Assembly: GCA_002633005.1 (NCBI GenBank)
Contig: NMRA01000857.1
Location: 73,362 to 119,171, forward strand
DNA: 45,810 bases
Direction of reading: 5' to 3'
Origin: Phoronis australis
Taxonomy: Eukaryota; Phoronida; Phoronidae
In this document: positions 1-12,600 of the stretch, one piece after another
Numbering within the stretch: position 1 is the stretch's first letter
How the letters are laid out: each line of letters opens with the position of its first letter
The notes under the pieces: generated by a model
The model's database searches: none
What the model was told of the DNA's origin: nothing
Seen by the model: only the letters and a program-made list of their open reading frames with translations
Program-made: the position numbers and the translations under genes

Positions 1-170
1 TACCACTGGTCGATTACAGAACTCCAAACACATTTCACTATAGGTCATGTGATGTGACCAACATTTGGCATGTATGATGACTAATAATTCATCTCGCTAG
101 GCACTTTAGTAGAAATGGGCTGCAAACCTAGACAAATACAATAGTTTAGTATATTAAATGTGTTCATTAC

Positions 171-3100
171 CAGCCTGTTCTTTCAGAATACGCTGCGATA
201 TTCGATCAATGGAGGAAAGCTTTTCACTCAATATAGTGATGTATTCTTGCATTGCCACGTGTTCAGAACTTCGATTTTTCATCATGTAAGAGGCACTCAT
301 GCTGTGGAGGGAATCAGCCATGCGACTAAGCAGTCCCGATCCTTGCTTCTTGTGAGCGAGGAACTCCTAGAAACATACAAGAATTATAATAATGCAAATT
401 ATGGAACTTAAGATAGTCTCTGCCATTTGAGACATGGAAACTAGTCGCAAACATGAAGTTTTCAAAGTTCTTTGCTTCCACGCTACCTCTGTTAAGAAAC
501 AGTGGGATGTGCTGTTTTTCCAACTAAAACGGTTCCATAATTTTCCACATCATAAAATCACAATTTACTAGCACATTTGCAACCTACAATGCTGCGAAAT
601 TATACCAAACCTACATGAAACAAAAATGGCAACTGAAATTCCGACCAAAATAAGCGCGTATTCAGTCACCCCTGCTTCTGCAATTGAAATATTTCATTTT
701 AATTCAAAAAGTTCTTTTTGCTCATCAAGTATTTTTCACATAGGCACATGTGCCTAGACTTCTCTTAATTAACTCTTTCACTGCCAAATTTCTAGTGCGA
801 GACACACTTCCCAGAATGCAAAATAAATTTTGGCGAAATTGGAAAATTTGGATGCACAAATGAAAAGGTGGTTATAATAGTCCGGTATAATATGCCCTCA
901 CTTTGAGAACCAGGTTTCCCCACTGAATAACGGGCATCAACTGGTTCTCAAAATGCAAGCACGTTATATCAAAAAAGGCTATAAAATCTATTGCTATTTG
1001 TTTTATAACTAGCTGGAACCTGAAAATTCTATGGTTTTGAATGCTGATGTACATTGTAGGACAGCTTCCGAGTCTGAACCATGAACAAATTTGCAGACCG
1101 ACGTCAACAGAATATCTAACTGCCACAGCTTTGATCTCAGCTGTCGAGACAAATCAGCATCAAATCACTTCAAATTTCAAGAAAAAATCTCTTATTCAAC
1201 AGAATAACAAAAATTGGTCATATGATGTTGTAAACTGTTGTTAGTGACCCTGTATTTGAACAGCTGAAAATCAACAAGCCAGAGACAGGCACCTGAGTCG
1301 CCAAAAGACGGCACTGGCATTCATGGGTCACATGCGATATTAATACCTGAGCTTTGGCCGTTAAGAACACATGGAGAGACTGGGAGAATGAGAGAACTGG
1401 GTGATGAGCCAGTCTCCTCATGAACTTGCCAAGTCCTATGGCACGCAATGCAGTAAATTCCTTGCTAAAGTGGTCCAGGCGCTTTAAACTTTCCTTTGCT
1501 GGGAGAGGCTGAAACGATACAGAAACCAGCATTATTTATAACCCTTCCCATGACATGCCTTCCAAGAACAATTAAATTGCTTCTCAGCTTTTCTTTGATG
1601 GATTACTATAATCTTTAACACTTTTAAAAGTGTAAATTTCTACAATTTTCAGGACTCTCTCCCCGTAATGTACTAAATGCTTTTCCTCCCCGTACAACTG
1701 TGAAACATACGGCAGATAATAACCCCTCCCCTGTGAATGTTTTGTACACTATGGAATGAGTTCTCGGAACAACAAGTAAATCTCAGTCGACTCATCATTC
1801 TGTTTTGGTCACATTCCAATTGTACTTATTGTGTTGGCATGATTAGGACACAGGTGATAATATACATAACACCGTTTTCAAAGCCATTTAAACTCTTCTA
1901 ACACATGCCTTGGCACAACCAAAATGGCAGCACTGAAAAAACATGAAAAAACTAGTTTCATTCACGAAAGCGAAATCTGCAAAGTGGGGTGGACTTAACG
2001 TTCTATAACTGCTGTACATAATCCGTCATGAACATGATCGTTCATGGCACAGACTAATCACCCATACATTCAGTGCACCACAAACAATTCTCAATTGGAA
2101 GTTGGGTAAAATTGGAGAAAGATATGAGCACGCCAACTATTAAGAAGTTATCATAAATGTTCCATATTATTTTTTTACTTGTTTTGGTTAGATAAACAAA
2201 ACATATGCCTTCCACATTTGCAGACAAATACCACAGTAAGATTAACCCACTTGAATAGTGAGGTCATGCAGAACTGGTTTATATAAGGAAAATACCAAGT
2301 GTGGAGGTATAGCTTTCGTTTGAAAACCGTTATCAACTGATTTTTATGATTTACAAATCTGGCAATATCTTCCAATGCTAGTAAGTGGTTGAACAGTGGG
2401 ATTTACAGGGTAATACACACAAGCAGGCTACATCTAATCAATATTGCACTTTGCAAGCCAAGATGCATTTGAACAAATTGTTTACAAAAGTCAGGCATGT
2501 CAGGCATTCCTTCACAGAACCCTAGCCACCTCACAATCATATGGTAGGCCTCTCATAGGTGCTCGTTGGTAATGTACCCACAATGCTTCACATCAGGTGA
2601 GCACTTTATCAGCCTCCATGTTCAATTAAGTCCATGTGTTTCATATGTGCAATGTACAGCAGTACTTAATTTATTATCTCACTGGCTTTAGAAGAGCACT
2701 CACTATGCGCCTATCACACTAAGATTTGTCAACAGTAAATATGGGTTTGTCAAATACAAATTCCTAGCGAGAAAAAGAAACTTACTGGTACTAAAAGTGC
2801 TGGGTATTCCAGTTCCAGCTTCTGCCGTAACCATAAGAAGTCGTTGTATCTTCGCCTCACACTGTATTCGTTAAGATCGAAATCCGTTCTTGTGGTCTGA
2901 AAGCAATATTTCTTTTGGCTGAGAACTTGGACATTTTGGTGAGAGGGATAATGGTTATCCATGGTAGGACCTAGGTTATATTATTAGAAATAGTATTTCG
3001 ACTAACAAAATAACTTGAGTATTGGATTTTACTTAAAAATCACCAACTCATTTCGTAAATATAGACAAACAAGAAATCTAAGTGAATACAAGACAATTTT

Positions 3101-6100
3101 GAAAGAAAATTAAACTTTTAACAAAAAACATTGAACTTGTCCAGGTTAATGCAAAAGTTACTTGAAATGAAAAGCTTAAATACTAGGGAGCAGGCTCTGA
3201 GGTTAGTTAAACAAGGATAAGACGTTCACTCAAGATGAAAAAAATATTCAGTAAAATAAAATACCTTTGTGGTGATCCTGAATGTTATGAATGACTCCAT
3301 TGCAGTGGCATGTTTTTCAGGATCATCAACGGTCACCGACATGTCCGTAGTTTCCTTTGCCATTTCCTCTTCTAAGTTAGTTGTTGCGGCTAACAAAGCA
3401 GCACTGTCGCCACGAAGTTTTCCCTCACTATTTTCATCGTCATTTGAGGATATTGTTTCAGCCTATAAAGAGATAATCAAAACCTGTTAATGGTTCACAC
3501 CCAAATCGAACTGAATTCGAATCATGACTGACCCACAAGTATCCCACATGGGTACCGTAAAAGCGAAACTCATGACGAAGCTTGCAGGCAGCATCACGAG
3601 GGCAATTCAGTGTCATACACTGTTGAATATTAAGCGGTGTCCAAGTGGTGCATTGGGCTACTAGTTACCTTGATGGACTGGCTTAAGATTATAAGAGACA
3701 TAAATCAGTGACAGACAATAATTACCAATGCACATAAAGGCCCTGTCACAAAAATGTTAATTAGCATGTGAATGCCTGCGTCATTCATTTGGGTGGTTCA
3801 AAAGATCAAGTTTTTAGGCAATTCACGAAAGCGCCATCTTTCCGCGCCATCTTTAAATACTGATCGAAAACGAGGCACACTGATAAAACCTCGTGAGTGA
3901 TCATCAGCTGGCCATGGTGTACTGTGCAGTGCCTGAACGTACCAATTCCAGTAATCTCGTCGGTATCCTTCCCAGCCATTCGCCCAGTCGCCAATGCGAG
4001 TAAAAATGGTGCTGGGCGAGTAGAAGTTGACTTGCCGGTCGCCCGGTGGCGAGCGAATTTCAGAGCGCAAAAGCACTATATATCGTTTCCCAGATGAATA
4101 TGAATAATTTTCCTCCTCCTTGTGCTGTTTTTATCATGAATTTAAGGTTCAGTTTGGTCATCGTGTCGATGCTCCGGCAGTAAAAAACATCGGCGCAGTG
4201 CGACCCTACCGATTCAGTACATGTCACCCGTTACGCGATTCGTCAAAAAAACACAGTGTGTGGTCGTGCACAAAGAATTTGTGGACTAGTCCGAAACGAA
4301 GAAAAGGGGAGAAAGGTGGAAGACCGGTCCATGTGCTCATAGCAAATAAAATACCATATTTCTTGGAACTGATTTCTTATTGTAATGTACAATGTCATTT
4401 TAGCCAAAATTATTTTTATAACATTCGTCCTAATAAGCGCCCATGCCCCTATAAGCGTCCCCACTCGTTTTCAGACTTCGCTAAAATAAGCGCCCAGTCC
4501 ATGAATGTGTATATATCAGTGCGAAAAATGTCTTACCTCACAGTTCTAAAATTGTACAGTAAATGTATTCAATTTATCAATAATATCCGACAGTTCTGAA
4601 AAATCATTGTGCGCGTAATTTCTAGTAGACCACGAGCCTCGCCGCTATGTCGGTATTTAGCCGTGGCTGTACACTTCAAACCATTCCGCAGTGCTTCAAA
4701 AAGAACGCAAAAGATTTGCTGATCTTGCGAGGAGGAAAGTGTCACACTACATGGTCTGGCCCTGATCAGAACAGACGCAGCGTACTCAGGTCAACGGGAT
4801 TGGTATTGTATCTTTCCCGTACAGATCTTCTCCCACAACAGGAATCCAGATTGTTTTGTACACGAAAAATTATAAAAACCGCGAATCGAAACTTGGCCAA
4901 GAAGCGCGCGCTAGGGCCCACATATAACATGTGGGCCTGCTCAATGAGATAAATATACTACATTATACAGCTCATTGGGCCTGCTACTCTGGCAAATGAA
5001 CACTGATGACACGCACGCGCTCGCTCACTCGGTGCACACCAGCTGATTCACTTCAATACAAACGTCACGTGACAACAACATATGTGTTCGTCCAGATTTT
5101 TCTCGTTGCGGGGTGCGATCTAGCGCAGATTTTGACTTAATCTGCGGTTAATCCCGACTCCGAGTCCACAGGAACTTAAGAATCTTAGGAAAGGCTATTT
5201 GGGAGGATTTCAGGTAATTTGAGTCGAAACTATTTTTACTCAAGAATTCAAGTTGTCCTATCGACGATCGCGAAGCAGCGACGCATCAGTCGGCAAGTTT
5301 TCGCCCTGGGATTTCAGCACATTTTTTTAAAAAGATCGTAATTTAACAACAGAGTTTGATAGCAATGCACCACAGTTTTGTAGCTAGTCTGTCATAGGTT
5401 ACACATACGTCACAGCGCGTAAATTTGATGAATCCTAGCTTCCGATTTCACCCGTTTCGGAGACCAGGTTTTAACTGCCGTAGGCTACAAAAAGAGTCCC
5501 CCTGGGCGCTTATTAGAGCGAATACGGTAGCCCTAATAGATGGTGACATCAGTGCACGAAACGATGATTTTTATTTAAATTAGCAGCAAGTTTGTGGTGA
5601 CTGGCGCCAATGGCCGGGTGACCAAACTTCGGGCTTGGCGAGTAGATTTTCTGGCTCCGGCACTCGCCCAGCTGGCGAGCAGGGTTTTTCAAGACTAAAA
5701 GCCTGGGTATATCCCTGACTTCCACACTTTTTCAAAAGAGGGAAAACTACTAAGGAATGGCCGAGGATCGAGGGTAAAAGTCTAGTTGCCGTAAGTATTG
5801 GTATGTTTTTTGGAGATCAATTCAACATCAGACAACTTGATTTTTGGTAACGTTGATAAGTCTTTTGACCACAACACCTTGCAGGACGATGCCATGTTTG
5901 TCAAGGCGCCTCGTTTTCGATCAACATGACAGCAGTGCCCTGCGTTCGTGAAAGAGGTAGATTATGCTTATTGATTTTATCGACTTAATTACTTTATGCA
6001 TGCTGACTCAAAAAATTCAGATTCTAAATTTGGAAATTGATTTAGGCCAGCAATTACTGCCATTGCTGTTATTGGTGTATGGAATTTGTCTCCCATGGAG

Positions 6101-6509
6101 GGAGACGGTGTTGTAAAAGTGCAATCTTGAGTTGCCATGTAGTTCATATAGGAGTGATTATTCTTGCAGTTGCACCAGATCAAGCTTTAGTTTTTTAGAA
6201 ATTGCAAATTCTTAATTTCATAATTATTTCTTTAACTTGTTTTGTGCAGGTTCCATTTTTGCTCTGGGATTTTACTCATCAATTATGACGTACCTCTGCT
6301 ACTTTTTCCGTCTTATTAGAAATGGGAGCAGTGCTGTTGCTGTCACTGGCATTGCCCTCCACCACTGGGCGACTTGCTCCATTTCCAGGTCCACTGAAAT
6401 TTGACGTTAAATATTCAAGGTCTCTTAAAAATTCGTCATCATCACTTAGAAGGCTGGCATCGTCTTGGAGAGCAGACAGGGGGTCAGCACCTTTCGTAGC
6501 ATCTTCCAT
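171..6509 (-). CDS. SNX7/SNX30-like: Sorting nexin, SNX7/SNX30-like (5' five coding exons, gene continues off left edge)
   Basis: Coding exons on the minus strand: 6294-6509, 3265-3462, 2786-2896, 1347-1508 and 171-366. All have GT/AG borders and join in frame to give 294 codons before the last donor. The start ATG at 6507-6509 opens an acidic, Ser/Asp-rich N-terminus, as in SNX7/SNX30. The PX domain spans about residues 112-228: a [11 protein letters not shown] stretch (115-125), the phosphoinositide-binding RRRYNDF (152-158), the VPPLPAK loop across the exon 3/4 junction, and HHPVLS before the end. Exon 5 begins the linker and BAR region ([12 protein letters not shown], then ISQRILKEQ). Family knowledge: SNX7 and SNX30 pair with SNX4 on endosomes and help recycle ATG9A and other cargo. 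The lower-coordinate BAR exons lie outside the window. Exon 4 is the least conserved part. SNX7 cannot be separated from SNX30; one ancestral gene is likely. Confidence 0.9.
367..1346 (-). other. Sorting nexin intron 4, with one foldback element
   Basis: AT-rich intron with a GT donor next to 1347 and an AG acceptor next to 366. It holds one copy of the GAGAACCAGTTT foldback family (about 881-972). I see no other gene-like content. Confidence 0.75.
881..972. repeat. Foldback (MITE-like) element, GAGAACCAGTTT family, copy 1
   Basis: The arms are inverted: TTTGAGAACCAGGTTT near 902-917 and AACTGGTTCTCAAAA near 939-953. Outer TATAATATGCCC and GCACGTTATATC extend the pairing. The loop carries CCACTGAATAACGGGCAT, shared with the copies at 7025, 21787 and 25880. 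It lies inside a sorting nexin intron. Confidence 0.75.
1509..2785 (-). other. Sorting nexin intron 3
   Basis: Non-coding AT-rich DNA between two PX-domain exons, bounded by a GT donor (next to 2786) and an AG acceptor (next to 1508). I see no repeat or gene-like structure in it. Confidence 0.7.
2897..3264 (-). other. Sorting nexin intron 2
   Basis: Short AT-rich intron inside the PX-coding region, with a GT donor next to 3265 and an AG acceptor next to 2896. Nothing else is recognisable. Confidence 0.75.
3980..4065 (-). repeat. GGCGAG-rich interspersed repeat, minus-oriented copy
   Basis: Dense GGGCGAGT and GGCGAGC / CGCCC words, unlike the surrounding AT-rich intron. A related segment in the opposite orientation is at about 5600-5695. 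Together they bracket the AATAAGCGCC pair. Confidence 0.45.
4422..5530. mobile_element. Candidate DNA-transposon remnant with AATAAGCGCC ends
   Basis: The left end reads ATTCGTCCTAATAAGCGCCC (4422-4441) and is followed by two more ATAAGCG copies up to 4500. The right end, read on the minus strand from 5530, is CTACCGTATTCGCTCTAATA followed directly by AGCGCCC. So the ends face each other 1.1 kb apart. A related sequence (TACCGTATTCACCCTAATAA) recurs at 15572-15591. No transposase can be recognised, so this may be two independent insertions. Confidence 0.4.
5600..5695 (+). repeat. GGCGAG-rich interspersed repeat, plus-oriented copy
   Basis: Contains TTGGCGAGTAGATTTTCTGG, CACTCGCCCAG and TGGCGAGCAGGG, resembling the reverse complement of 3980-4065. 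The pair forms an imperfect outer inverted repeat around 1.5 kb. Confidence 0.45.
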
Positions 6510-6685
6510 GTTTCGGAATTTGAGACAGTTTACTGACTAGTGACTGGGTCAGTGACAGCAAAACTGAAAACAGGAAGTGCCCGACTATAGAAATCATGTG
6601 ACTTGCACAAATGCGCTGCCGTTCGGTTGCGAGGCTATACTGATTTGAGGGTATGTTCTCGACCTTTGAACTTCCGCTTGTGATC
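6510..6685. promoter_or_regulatory. Shared divergent promoter region of the SNX7/30-like and ABCD3 genes
   Basis: Only 176 bp separate the two divergent start codons, so both 5' UTRs and core promoters must overlap here unless an upstream noncoding exon exists. No TATA box is obvious in either direction. ETS-like sites are visible at 6572-6578 (AGGAAGT) and 6671-6677 (CTTCCGC). An E-box/M-box-like TCATGTGA lies at 6594-6601, the type bound by MiT/TFE factors. The motif calls are by eye and carry no expression evidence. Confidence 0.7.
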
Positions 6686-9600
6686 ATGGCTGTTTTAAGC
6701 AAGGTCACGTCGCATTTGACAGCCAAAAATTCGGCTATCGCTGCTGCAAGCGTGGTTCTTGTGTGGTGGTTAAAACGAAGAGGTTACAACAAGAATGTTG
6801 CCAGGTAATAGCGAGTCCTTGTTGATGTTTATCTCCGCCGGAGGCTCATAGTTTGCTACTGACTAACTGACTTTAACCTACTACACCACCACCACGGCAC
6901 CACGGCATCAATTTGTCCCTGACAGGCCTGACACAGAAGTGACAGACACTGTTGTCAATGACACTCAGTGACAGTGCCACTGAAAGAATTGACTCTTCTG
7001 ACTTGACGAACGTAGCGGTCAGTAATTTAGAGAACCCAGTTTCATCCACTGAGTAATGGGCCAGTTATTCAGTGATTGCATGGTTCTCTCGGGCACACAT
7101 ACATCTGCCGATCTGGCCACTCAGTGCCCTTTACTACTTTAGGCTAAGTAGTGGCCGGGATAAAGTTGCTTAAAAGCATCCCCCTTGAAAATGGTCACCG
7201 GGAACTGGTTTCACAACGTCGTTATTCACAGCCAGCCAGCTAGCTGTATGAAGACTGTCGTCAAAATACAGCTAGGTACCACTGTGTGTATTTCTTCCAT
7301 AGACCCCGAAATTGCACCGTCACCACACCATGAAAGTTGTATCAAAATGTAAAGCTAAAGACCGGATGGGGTACATGTAAAATCTGGGAATCAACCGATA
7401 CCTTGCCCATTACAGCCGTTTAAGTGAAAAACAATGCAATAAACGTCATTTTCTTGCGTAACTCTCTGCCTTTTCTAACAATGAAAAGTATGTCATCGTT
7501 TTGAAAACAATACGCTCATATCACGCGCACGCGCCATTTCCTAAATTTTCGTGACAACTTCGTAGAAGCAAAATTTATTCTGAAAATCGGTTTTTCGGTA
7601 TAGAAATTCTAAAAACTTGTAATGAAGTGAAACCAGTTCCAATAATTTGTGACGTGTACACAAGCTCGTGAAAGAACAGCAGTTGATTGAAAAATCAGCG
7701 AAAAAAGAAATTGGGCAATAGGTGATGCAATATCTCATGGCGCCGAAAGCCGTCGCTAAAGATCGCTCCACAACTTTAGCAGCAGAATAACGGTAGAACG
7801 CCATTTTTTCCACCACTGTTAAATAATTTTGTTTAATTATTGTCAAGGAAGGCTAGTTTTTAACGACACTAATTTTGTGTCAGATTTTATCTTACCACTT
7901 TTTTACCCACATCGGTGCAAAGCTGTATATTTACAGCTTTGCACCAAGGCTACGTTATTCAATGAAAACTGGTTCTCGTCAGCCATTTTGAAGACGTGTT
8001 CAAGCCACTTTTACTGGGACAATTTTTCAGAGCACAATCAAAATTCAATGATAACTGTGGATTGAAATCAACGCCATGCATAATAGCTGTGAAAATTGTC
8101 TGCATCGCCAAATCACAAATGTGTGTCATGCCAGCCCTTTACAACTAACTCCCATTTAGTCCGTATTCCAGACCATACTGGTTTTCAGAGGTCTGAAATC
8201 AATCTTTTGTCTGATGTCCCAACGCAAACGCCAATTATTTTCCATGCTGAATGATTACATTAATGTGGACACGCATCAGTTGAAAATTTTTGTCAAGAGA
8301 TAAAAACCTATCACAGCGTTTTTGCCAATTTTTATTGTACAGTACTTCTTCCACTAACTTTTCACATTAGTTTCTGTCCTTTTTCAATTTATTTTACCCA
8401 GCATTTTATTGTCGTGAAGACTTCATTAATGGAATGGTTGTCGTGGACAGTTGACCCATTTTCTGGGACTTTTTGTCTCTCGGGGCCAGACCTTTTTGCC
8501 CACTTTGCCAATTGGGTGCGCGCATGTACAACACAATATCAGCTTAGATCAATTTTCGGAATATCAAGGACGTACAGTTTCCTCAGTTGATTTAGAGGAG
8601 CATTGTCCAACTACAAGATACCGCTGAATGGCCCGATTTCCTTATGCTCTTTTGAGGTTTTGAAGATGATCGGAAATGCGCTCAATAGATGCCACTGATT
8701 TGTGGCACACATAATACATTCCACCATTGAAAGCAAAACTTTGCAGAACTGCATGTTTTGTGAGAAAAACAATGGAAATAACTACTTTACATATGCATAC
8801 CTTACTGAAATTATAAACAAAGTAACCTCTGATACATTAAAAACAGATTGGAAACAGTGACCAAGATTTTTTCTGAAATAATCTTATTTTAGTAGTGTTA
8901 ATTTACTTGATGATTACTACTTCACACAATTTGTTATGAACATCTAATTGGTTGGACTTCCAGCATCTGAGCGGACTTTCAGTGACTAGTCGATAATGGA
9001 CGACATCATTGTCGACTGATCACGTTTAAACTCTTCAATCAAGCACTTGTCAGAAATAAAGTGTTCCGTATCTCTGTGTATTAAAGACCAAGAGTTCCTA
9101 GATAACACATCAGTAACAAAGCTACAAACTATAATCTAAGTGACATTACAAGTCGGTGGATGAAGACTGGAGTAAGCCCAGAGTCCTGCGTCCAAACCAC
9201 CTCCTCTTATTGCTGCGAGTATAACTTTTTTCCTTCCAGTTCCAGCAGTAAACGACAGTCTTAGCACTTCAGTTCCTCTACAAGCAGTTGCCCAATCTTG
9301 TGCTGATACTGGGGAACACTGGCTTTTGGAGATACTGAGTTTTTCCATGTGCAGTTCTAAGGCAACCTTTTGTTTCCTTACTAACTCCCAGTTCACTTGA
9401 AACCACCTGAACCTTGTCCTCTGGCTATTGTCTCCAACATATCCAACTTCCAGCTCCACCTATTGAGCAGTCGTGAAACTAAAGAGTACATGACATAAAG
9501 TGACTAGTTTAAATAAAAAACAATCTTGCGTTGCATCCACAGTTGGTACACAGCCTTTGTCGTGAATGGGTGAAGGCAAGTATGTTTAAGAAAATTCATT

Positions 9601-12600
9601 AGGCTGCAGCACTATCGTCATCAAAAGTTGACCTCATTTCTCAATTCGTTTAATAAACTGGTCATAGAGGATTTCGAGGTTTTGTCAACAAAGTGCTTAT
9701 CTGGAGAACTGACACACTGACAGTAATCATTTAATCCAAACTATTTAAAGAATTATTACACCAAACTTTGATGAACTGGTCTTCTGACTATAGACTGGTC
9801 CTCCGTCCCTTTCTGTGTGGCTGACAGACTGGTGATCTCCCCGTAACCCTCTACGTCTTTCCATTTGGCCTCGAGTGCATTGACTGCAATGGACTTCAGT
9901 CTTCAATTTCGTTAACAATTAATGAAGTGAGGTATTGGAAAAAACCTTCATTCCTGACATATGTGTTCCAATTGGACACGTTTAAATACATCTACGATTC
10001 TGTCGCCTCCAAAAATGTCCCTTTACACTCCACAGGTTCTTAGCGATGTGACTTTGGTGATTCAACCAGGGCAATGCATCATTGGCAGAAATTATTCTGG
10101 CATACATGTGCTGCGACCTGAGCCATATCCTGAGTTAGCCAGCCAGCTAGCTGTGCAGGAATCAGTGTGTGTAAAAAGTTCATCGACGATCCAATTGAAG
10201 TCCTCATTTTCAATCTCAGACAATTAAACTCGATTCCTCTCTTAATGAAACTTGCATTAAAATTTACTAGCATGACCAATTGTGCATAATTTTTGCAACT
10301 CCGATGTTCAAATGACACCTACCTTGTCAGTTTTTATTTTTATGATAAATATGGTAAAATCTCGCCAATTTCAGGCAATAATAATTGCCAAATTTGCTCT
10401 TTTGTCATTTTTCCATGTCTTCTAACATTGGGAATAGCCACAGTTTTACTGAAAAACATTGTCAGTTGGTGGCTATGGTGCAGAACCGTAACATGCCAGA
10501 GCACAAGTTTGATACAAGGTATTTTTATTAAACAATAGAAAGTAAAATGTCACTTGTAGATTATCTTGTGTCCTAATTTTCTTCCTATTTGCATATGATG
10601 TAGCCTGGTCACCTGAAAGATTTAGATGGGCATTCTGGGTATGATGAGCTAGTAGTCACTGTCTGCAGTGCACGTAGCCAAAATTTGACGTTTTCACACT
10701 TTTTTGTTTTATAATTATGATTAAGTAAGAATTCACGTTTATGTTTTACTATATTTTATGCATAACGACAAGTCAATACAGTTGGCAGAGCTGCTTGTAC
10801 TTTTGATAGAAATTTCCACGTTTGTTGGACCTACCTAATGATTTCTCAAATCCATAAGACAGACTGGATAGTGCACTGTTTTGTTAACATTCATAGGTCC
10901 TGTGTATAGGCAGACGTATTTGAATTGTTAGTTGTGTCCAAACTGAACTTTACGTGTGTTGCAGAGATGAGGTTGACATTGTTATGGAGTTGAAAGAGCA
11001 GAAGGAATCAAAGAAGAGTAAAGCAGCTGTTGATGGTTTATTTCTGAAACGACTTATGAAAATACTACGCATACTGGTACCCAAACTGTTTTGTAAGGAG
11101 GTATGTACATGTTTTTGTTGATTTTCTCTATTCTAATAGCCACAAATTCATGGGTTTTTATCTGTGACGTTTTTCGTTACAAAGCCATATTGATTTGACG
11201 TAATGGAGGTTTTGAATTATAATTCTTCAGTTATTGTGCACAAAAATAATTGTCAGGTTTGTCAAATTTCCATTTTTAAAAGTCTGATTCTGTGGCACAA
11301 ATAGTTGAAATTTTTAAGTACAAACTATAGTAGTAAGAATAGAAATTTCTTAATCTTTATTTTTCTAAAGACTTTTGACGAAATAGAATTTCACTTGTCG
11401 ACCATATTGTGAGCTAACTTACTCGGTACCTACAATGCAAATTTTGAACAAGTTTACTGAGCAACACCAGTGCTCTCAATCCCTCGATTTTGGGGCCGAA
11501 TATGGGCCCCATTCCCCTCTGAAAAATATTGAAAAATCTCATGAAATTCCCCTCGTGAGGTCCAAAAAGTCCCCTCAAGGTTCGAATCACTTGTAACTCA
11601 CACAGGTTGCAATTTGAAAGAGTGCAAAATGACAGTTATTGCTACTTGAAGCAGAGGGCCCTGAGGGCTTGCAACAGGGTGGGGGATGCTATTGTTGATG
11701 ACCGAAGCTAGAATTATCTCCTGCTCCCCTTTCAGAAGGCACAGGCACCTTTCCCCTCGGATGTGGGAGGGCTCTGAACACAGCTACTGTCTGATAACTG
11801 GTTGTTAATTACATTGAAATGCAATTTACAAGTTTGTAAAGTTTAAGAAACTCTCAACTCTGGTTGACTTTCTTGACAAAGTGTGATTAATTGTATAGCC
11901 TACATTTATTTTATAGGTGGCTGCATTTAAGAGTCTAGTTGTATTGTGAGCCTTTATCACGTTTTGACAGCTGTTCTTTTTCATAACCCATTAATAAAAA
12001 GTGCTTTGGGACATGCATTTTAGATTAAACTAAATTTGCCTACTTTGATAGGTTTTGAATTGTTAATGTTATAAATTTGCTGAACATAAATTTGTAATCG
12101 TGTGCTTTCATGTTATGTATTGCAGACTGGATTCATGTTAATAGTCGCATTTGCATTAGTCTGCAGAACATACTGTGATGTCTGGATGATTCAGAACGGT
12201 ACTCTTATTGAAAGGTAAATTCTTGTTGATTATTAGAATTTTAAAAAACTCTATTCAATTGCTTACTGACTAGATGCAAGGTTTTCATCATTATTTTGTT
12301 TTATGTCAGAATAAAACAATTGCAATCTTCTTAATTAGAGAAGGTGGACAATTTTTAGAATGCTAGCTTGTGTGATCTTGCACGAAAATGAGGCATACCT
12401 GAGTTCAAAATGCAACCATTTTTAAATTATTGTTTAGAAAAAAGAAAAGATAAATTTATCCAAATCCAGCCACTAGGGATAAAGCCTTGTTTTTTTTTGT
12501 TTTTCTAGTTAATTATGGTGAGTGTCTGAAAGAGCTTGTGTGAGAAACAATTTTTTGTGCCTAAGGTTGGCGCCAGTGTGTGTATTCAGAGCTTGGCACC

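Larger units (their letters stand above)
3463..6293 (-). other. Sorting nexin intron 1, dense in old repeats
   Basis: A 2.8-kb intron between the N-terminal exon and the exon that starts the PX domain. Its middle (about 3980-5700) is more GC-rich than the flanks and holds two kinds of oppositely oriented repeat: the GGCGAG-rich segments at 3980-4065 and 5600-5695, and the AATAAGCGCC segments at 4422-4500 and 5501-5530. Open frames inside it show no recognisable protein. Confidence 0.65.
6805..10964 (+). other. ABCD3 intron 1
   Basis: A 4.2-kb first intron after a 119-nt coding exon. It holds a foldback copy at 7025-7100 and an antisense open frame at 9136-9462. The rest is AT-rich and shows nothing I can name. 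A long first intron next to a promoter is a common place for enhancers, but no element can be assigned from sequence. Confidence 0.7.

Noticed and set aside
160-411. Plus-strand 83-codon frame over 160-411
   Set aside because: It is antisense to the sorting nexin exon 171-366, which has conserved protein and splice sites.
4120-4952. Plus-strand frames of 159 and 101 codons in sorting nexin intron 1
   Set aside because: They lie in repeat-rich intron DNA, have no known domain and overlap the inverted-repeat region.
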